Shown here: piece after piece, positions 59,864 through 64,000 of the stretch
How positions within the stretch are numbered: position 1 is the first letter of the stretch
Layout: every line of letters begins with the position of its first letter
NCBI RefSeq assembly: GCF_000737325.1
Contig: NZ_CP011125.1
Location: 186,001-250,000 of the forward strand
Direction: 5' to 3'
From: Sandaracinus amylolyticus
GTDB lineage: Bacteria > Myxococcota_A > Polyangia > Polyangiales > Sandaracinaceae
Length of the DNA stretch: 64,000 bases
The notes under the pieces: model-generated
The model's database searches: none
Seen by the model: the letters and a program-made list of their open reading frames with translations, nothing else
What the model was told of the DNA's origin: nothing
Program-made: the position numbers and the translations under genes

Positions 59864-60625
59864 ATGCGACCTCGGCTGATCCTCGACCTCGGCTCGGTGC
59901 TCATCCTCGGGCCCGGCTTCGAGGCGGACACGCACGCGCACCACGCGGTGCAGCTCGTCCTGTCGTTCGATGGTGAGGTCGTCGTCGAGATCGCGGGGCG
60001 CGAGCACGTCGCGCGCGCGGCCCTCGTGCCGTCCGAGGTGCCGCATCGCTTCTCGGCGAGCGGCCGTCGCATCGCGCTCCTCCTCGTCGATCGCGAGGCG
60101 CAGCACGGCGCGCAGCTCGATCGTGTGGCGCGGCAGTGGCTCGGGCGTGACGTCGCGTCGGAGCTCGTGATCGACGAGCCGCGCAGCGACGCGACGCCGA
60201 GCGAGCTCGTCGACTGGACGCGCGCGCTGATCGCGCCGCTGCTCGATCGCGCGCCCGTCGCGGACGCGCTCTCCGACGTGGTGCGCGCGTCGCTCGACTA
60301 CGTGGCGCGCGAGCTCGTCGGTCGCCCTCGGCTCGAGGGCGCGGCGCGCGCCGCCGGCGTGTCGCCGTCGCACCTCACGCACACGTTCAGCGCGGAGATG
60401 GGCATCCCGTTCCGTCGCTTCGTGCTCTGGGCGCGCGCCAAGCGCGCGGTCGACGAGGTGCGCCGCGGCGCGAGCCTCACCGAAGCGGCGATCGCGGCGG
60501 GTTTCAGCGACTCGGCGCACCTCTCGCGCACGTTCCGCCGGATGTTCGGCCTGCCGCCTTCGTTCTTGCTGCAGGCCGCGGAGATCTCGGACGTCGCCGC
60601 ATCGTTCAAGCGAGCGCCGCGCTGA
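59864..60625 (+). CDS. AraC-family transcriptional regulator
   Basis: A 253-residue regulator. The N-terminal half is cupin-like (LILGPGFEADTHAHHAVQLV; VEIAGREHVARAALVPSEVP) and likely binds a small ligand. The C-terminal two-helix-turn-helix domain contains LEGAARAAGVSPSHLTHTFS and RRGASLTEAAIAAGFSDSAH, then LSRTFRRMFGLPPSF, the AraC signature. It is divergent from the desaturase/methyltransferase operon and is the probable regulator of that cluster. The ATG at 59864 has TACGAT 10 nt upstream. Confidence 0.9.
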   Translation: MRPRLILDLGSVLILGPGFEADTHAHHAVQLVLSFDGEVVVEIAGREHVARAALVPSEVPHRFSASGRRIALLLVDREAQHGAQLDRVARQWLGRDVASELVIDEPRSDATPSELVDWTRALIAPLLDRAPVADALSDVVRASLDYVARELVGRPRLEGAARAAGVSPSHLTHTFSAEMGIPFRRFVLWARAKRAVDEVRRGASLTEAAIAAGFSDSAHLSRTFRRMFGLPPSFLLQAAEISDVAASFKRAPR

Positions 60626-60634
60626 CCGCGCACG

Positions 60635-61039
60635 ATGCTCGCGATGCCGAGCACCCGCGCGCTCTCTCCTCACGTCGACGCGCTCCTCGCGCGCAGCCGC
60701 GCGCACGCTGCCGAGCGCGACTGGCCCCGCGCGTGGTCCGCGCTCGAGCTCGCCCACGTCCTCTCCCAGCCCTCCGCGCGACTGCACACGAAGGTGCACG
60801 TCCGCATGCTGGTGCTCGGCGCGCGCGTCCGCGATCTGCGCGAAATCGCTGGACAAATCGTGCGCGTCGCGGGCGCGGGCCTCGGCTCGGCGCTCGGTCG
60901 GTTCCCCGCGGGCAACAGCGGCCGAGCACGGGTGTCGATCACCGCGCCGATGCCGGTGCCCGCCGAGGCGCAGCGCATCTTCGCGTCGCTCGGGATCGAC
61001 ATCGAGGGCGTGACGATCGCCGGTCGCGCGCGGCGCTGA
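60635..61039 (+). CDS. DUF3703-family protein
   Basis: A 134-residue soluble protein. The pattern DWPRAWSALELAHVLSQP, then LHTKVHVRMLVLGARVRDLREIAGQIVR and GSALGRFPAGNSGRARVS matches DUF3703 proteins, whose function is unknown; His residues in ELAHV and KVHVRM are conserved in the family and may bind metal. It starts 9 nt after the AraC stop, so it could be in the same transcript, and its stop lies one base from the convergent hrpB stop. Confidence 0.82.
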   Translation: MLAMPSTRALSPHVDALLARSRAHAAERDWPRAWSALELAHVLSQPSARLHTKVHVRMLVLGARVRDLREIAGQIVRVAGAGLGSALGRFPAGNSGRARVSITAPMPVPAEAQRIFASLGIDIEGVTIAGRARR

Positions 61040-61040
61040 G

Positions 61041-63407
61041 TCAGCGCCCCTTCTCGCGCAGCACCGCGACGCCCCGCGGCCCCGCGACGCACACGCGGAG
61101 CCCTTCGAAGCGCGGCAGGTACGCGAGCGGCGGCGGCTCGCGGCGGCTGCCCTTCACCATCTGCAGCAGCACCTGCCCGCGCTCGAGATCGTACTCGGCG
61201 CGGTACACCGCGTCGCCGACGCTCACCGTCGCGGGCAGCTCGCGATCGAGCATCACGCGCGCCTCGTAGTCGAGCTCGGGCGCGAGGAAGTCCTCCGCGG
61301 AGAGCAGCGCGAGATCCTCGCCGCTCTCGACGCCGAGCGCGTCGATGCGCGCGCGCAGCCACGCGTCGATCGAGCCCACCGGCGTCGCGCTGGGCACGCC
61401 CGCGGGATGGCCACGCGCCGCGAGCTGCGCCGCGAGCGCGAGCCGCGCGAGCCGCTCCCGCGACGTCGCCACCGCCTCGCGGAACAGGCTCCCGCGCAGG
61501 AGCAACGTCGCGATCGCGTCGCGCGCGAGCGCGCCCTGCGGCACGTCCTCGCGCGTCGCGATGACCTTGCCCGCGTAGATCCGCTCGATCACCGCGATCA
61601 CGCGGGCGCCTTCGATGCGCACCTCGCCGGTGCGCTCGGTGCCGAGCCCGGCGCGCGCGATCGCGGCGAGCGGGATCGCCATGCCGCACGTGACCAGCAC
61701 GCGCGCGTCGCGGCCCGCGCCGAGGGCGCGCGTCCCGAGCACCACGAGCGCCTCGACGCTCTTCAGGTGCCGCACCGCGCTCTCGCGTGAGAGCTCGAGC
61801 TCGGTGCCGCCGTTGCCGAAGAAGAGATCGCGGCCGCGCGCGCGCGCCACGTGGGCCGATCGTGCGTCGGCGGCGAGGGCCGCGCGCACCAGCGCGTCGC
61901 GATCGATCGCGCGATCGGAGCTCGGTGCCGCGTCGGAGAGCGCGAGCGCACGGCGGATCCGGGCGCGTGCCTGCCGCGCTTCGTGCACGACGAAGGGCGA
62001 TGCACCGACGTCGTCGGCGCGCTCGGCGCGCAGCGCGCGGACGAACGCGATCGCGTCACATCCATCGGCGCGCGGATCGTCGACGTCGGCGCGCTCGCCT
62101 GCCGCGCTCGTGAAGAGCGGACGCCCGACCGAGAGCACCGCGACGAGATCGATCGCGTCGTCGAGACAGCCGTGATCGCGCGCCGCGACCAGCAACCGTG
62201 CGTGCGGCGGATCGAGCGGCAGCGCGTGCAGCCCGCGCCCCGCCTCGCTCAGCGACGACTCGCCGTCGAGCGCGCCCCACGCCTCGAGATCGCGGCGCGC
62301 GGCATCGAGCGCGTGCGGCTTGGGCGCGTCGAGCAGCGGCAGATCTTCGGGCCGCGTGCCCCACGCGGCGGCGCCCATCACCAGCGGCACCAGCGACTCG
62401 CGGTGGATCTCGGGCAGCGTCGTCGGCGCGAGCCGCGCCGCCGGGCTCCACAGTCGATGGCAGACGCCCGCCGCGGTGCGACCGGCGCGCCCTGCGCGCT
62501 GCGCGGCGCTGTCCTCCGCGATCGGCACGAGCGCGAGATAGCCGCGCCCTTCGTGATAGCGCGTCTGCCGCACGAGCCCGCTGTCGATCACCACGCCGAC
62601 GCCCGGGATCGTCAGCGACGTCTCGGCGACGTTGGTCGCGAGGATCACCTTGCGCTTCGGCGTGCGCTCGAACGCGAGCCGCTGCTCGTCGAGCGAGAGC
62701 CCGCCGTGCAGCGGGACGATCGAGAGCTCTCGATTCGCCGCGAGCGCGCGCGCGCACGCGTCGATCTCCGCCTTGCCGGGCAGGAACACCAGCACGTCTC
62801 CGGGATCGCGCGCCGCGACGTCGATCGCGTGGCGAACCCGCGCCGGGAGCTCGGTCGCGTCGGGCAGCACCGAGGGCCCGGGCAGATATCGGACGTCGAC
62901 CGGGAACGCGCGCCCCTCCGCCGCGACGTGCGCGCCGCCCACGCGCGCGGCCACGCGCTCCGCGTCGAGCGTCGCCGACATCACGACGAGCGATCGATCG
63001 GCGCGCGCCCCGCGGAGCACGAGCGCGAGGAGCAGATCCACCTCGAGGCTGCGCTCGTGCATCTCGTCGATCACGAGGGTGCGCGCGCGCTCGACCATCG
63101 CGCGATCACGGAGCGCGATGCCCGGCGTCGCGAACACGATGCGCGTCGCGTCGTGCGCCGCGCGGTCGTCGCGCACGACGTAGCCGACGGAGTCACCGAG
63201 CCGCGTGCCCTCGAGCTGCGCCACGCGCGCGGCGAGGCTGCGGCACGCGACGCGCCGCGGCTCGATCACGAGCACCGGGCCCTCGCACCAGCGCGGCACC
63301 TCGGTCGACTTGCCGGATCCGGTGGGCGCCGAGAGCACGACGGGACCGCGCGCGATCGCCCTCTCGAACGCGGCGCGCGCTGCGTGGATCGGCAGCGCGT
63401 CGCTCAT
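61041..63407 (-). CDS. hrpB: ATP-dependent helicase HrpB
   Basis: A 788-residue DExH-box helicase. Motif I is APTGSGKSTEVPRW (Lys33), motif Ia is VIEPRRVACRSLA, motif II is VIDEMHERS (DExH), motif III is MSATLDAE, motif V is ATNVAETSLTIPGV and motif VI is AQRAGRAGRT. After the RecA core come the HA2 region and the HrpB-specific C-terminal domain. Length fits HrpB (about 800). RNA helicase activity is inferred from the family. The ATG at 63407 overlaps the stop of the small upstream membrane gene (4 bases). Confidence 0.93.
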   Translation of the reverse strand: MSDALPIHAARAAFERAIARGPVVLSAPTGSGKSTEVPRWCEGPVLVIEPRRVACRSLAARVAQLEGTRLGDSVGYVVRDDRAAHDATRIVFATPGIALRDRAMVERARTLVIDEMHERSLEVDLLLALVLRGARADRSLVVMSATLDAERVAARVGGAHVAAEGRAFPVDVRYLPGPSVLPDATELPARVRHAIDVAARDPGDVLVFLPGKAEIDACARALAANRELSIVPLHGGLSLDEQRLAFERTPKRKVILATNVAETSLTIPGVGVVIDSGLVRQTRYHEGRGYLALVPIAEDSAAQRAGRAGRTAAGVCHRLWSPAARLAPTTLPEIHRESLVPLVMGAAAWGTRPEDLPLLDAPKPHALDAARRDLEAWGALDGESSLSEAGRGLHALPLDPPHARLLVAARDHGCLDDAIDLVAVLSVGRPLFTSAAGERADVDDPRADGCDAIAFVRALRAERADDVGASPFVVHEARQARARIRRALALSDAAPSSDRAIDRDALVRAALAADARSAHVARARGRDLFFGNGGTELELSRESAVRHLKSVEALVVLGTRALGAGRDARVLVTCGMAIPLAAIARAGLGTERTGEVRIEGARVIAVIERIYAGKVIATREDVPQGALARDAIATLLLRGSLFREAVATSRERLARLALAAQLAARGHPAGVPSATPVGSIDAWLRARIDALGVESGEDLALLSAEDFLAPELDYEARVMLDRELPATVSVGDAVYRAEYDLERGQVLLQMVKGSRREPPPLAYLPRFEGLRVCVAGPRGVAVLREKGR

Positions 63408-63865
63408 CGGAGCGCCCGCGCGAGCGCGTCCGGCGAGCGCGACGAGAGGCGCACGACGATCTTCTCGATCCCGCGCCAGCCATGCGCTCGGATCGCGACG
63501 CGTCCCTTCTCGACGCCGACGCTCGTCACTGCGAGCACGATGCCGGGCACATCCTTCCCGCGCGGGTCCGCGTCACGCACCAGGCGATACACCGGCCGCG
63601 GCACGATCCCGAAGAGCGGCCGCGCGAAGAGGAACGCGTCGCGCTTGCCGATCACCACGTCGACCGTCTGCCATCCGAGCGCGAGCGACCACCACGCGAG
63701 CGACGTGTAGCGCAGCCGCACGCGATCCTCGCGATACACGATCGTCTGCTGCCCGACGCGCACCCGCGCGCGCACCGCGTCGCGCACGTTGCGCACCAGC
63801 GCGACGATCTGCGGGCCGAGCAGGAACGCGATCACCGCGATCGTGAAGAGGACCTTGAGCGTCAA
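63404..63865 (-). CDS. Small membrane-anchored protein, unknown function
   Basis: A 153-residue protein from a TTG at 63865 (no ATG/GTG nearby). One hydrophobic segment (LFTIAVIAFLLGPQIVALV) at the N-terminus could be a signal anchor. The rest is a beta-rich soluble domain (VGQQTIVYREDRVRLRYTSLA; GWQTVDVVIGKRD; VGVEKGRVAIRAHGWRGI). I do not recognise a family. Its 3' end overlaps hrpB (4 bases), so the two are translated as one unit. Confidence 0.65.
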   Translation of the reverse strand: MTLKVLFTIAVIAFLLGPQIVALVRNVRDAVRARVRVGQQTIVYREDRVRLRYTSLAWWSLALGWQTVDVVIGKRDAFLFARPLFGIVPRPVYRLVRDADPRGKDVPGIVLAVTSVGVEKGRVAIRAHGWRGIEKIVVRLSSRSPDALARALR

Positions 63866-63895
63866 CGGAGCTGTCTCTCTCGGGCCGGGACCCTG

Positions 63896-64000
63896 TCACG
63901 TCGAGACGAGCGCCGCGAGGTCGACGATCTCTCCGCGCGCTTCGGTCGGCGTGAGCCCGGTGAACTGCTTCACGTCGCGCACCAGGTGGGACTGGTCGTA
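63896..64000 (-). CDS. AraC-family regulator, C-terminal end (cut by the window edge)
   Basis: I read this directly from the minus strand: an open frame enters at base 64000 and stops at 63898-63896 after 34 codons. The residues YDQSHLVRDVKQFTGLTPTEAR are the second helix-turn-helix end of an AraC regulator (compare FYDQSHLxRxFKxFTGxTPxxY). The tail ends LAALVST. The start and ligand domain are outside the window. It lies 30 nt upstream of the small membrane gene on the same strand. Confidence 0.8.
   Translation of the reverse strand, partial: YDQSHLVRDVKQFTGLTPTEARGEIVDLAALVST

Noticed and set aside
1-64000. tRNA, rRNA, insertion sequence or prophage genes
   Set aside because: No cloverleaf, rRNA segment, transposase or integrase motif was seen on either strand; small RNA genes could still be missed by eye.

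Overview
This window is very GC-rich (about 70% or more by eye), tightly packed DNA. The organism looks like a Myxococcota member of the Polyangia / Sandaracinus type. That placement is an inference. It rests on many lipoproteins with Asp/Ala/Gly-rich linkers after the lipobox, on MYXO-CTERM-like tails (Cys pair, hydrophobic stretch, terminal Arg run), on a Ser/Thr kinase with a PEGA-like tail, and on codon use. I see no rRNA, tRNA, CRISPR array, prophage or insertion sequence. Roughly 56 genes account for almost all of the DNA.

Layout. 1-9,579: secreted proteins and lipoproteins (the N-terminus of a probable beta-helix protein, GH19-like chitinase, CAP/SCP protein, lactonase-like propeller, Cys-paired Sel1 repeat protein, C-type lectin) plus a single-domain response regulator and a SlyD-like prolyl isomerase. 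9,558-15,823: ion and membrane functions (a frameshifted CLC channel divergent from a cation:proton antiporter, DoxX, DUF1622), a pectinacetylesterase-like lipoprotein and a BON-domain protein. 15,792-21,644: a MYXO-CTERM beta-helix protein, a PAS/GAF histidine kinase and a large MscS channel. 21,782-24,954: an unusual winged-helix/hydrolase/cyclase-like fusion, an MddA-like methyltransferase and a second hydrolase. 25,425-28,982: a heparinase-like MYXO-CTERM protein fused in frame to a lipoprotein.

29,073-36,357 is a minus-strand block with a membrane protein, a winged-helix regulator, lipoproteins and a translationally coupled TPR protein/Ser-Thr kinase pair. 36,517-42,644 holds a HAD phosphatase and two very large, coupled, paralogous lipoproteins. 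42,866-48,631 is a plus-strand run: methyltransferase, an OmpR-type two-component pair, an EEP phosphoesterase operon and a lipoprotein with a haem-domain-like motif. 52,142-56,919 is a myo-inositol catabolic operon (iolB, transaldolase, iolD, iolE). 56,936-60,625 is a lipid/O-methyltransferase cluster divergent from an AraC regulator. The window ends with DUF3703, HrpB helicase, a small membrane protein and the C-terminus of another AraC regulator.

Three cross-cutting patterns stand out. A TAnnnT-like hexamer lies 6-10 nt before the start codon of about a dozen genes, which suggests leaderless transcripts. Two dispersed repeat families (83 nt and 61 nt) sit just after stop codons in a fixed orientation relative to the upstream gene. 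Convergent genes often abut or overlap at their 3' ends.
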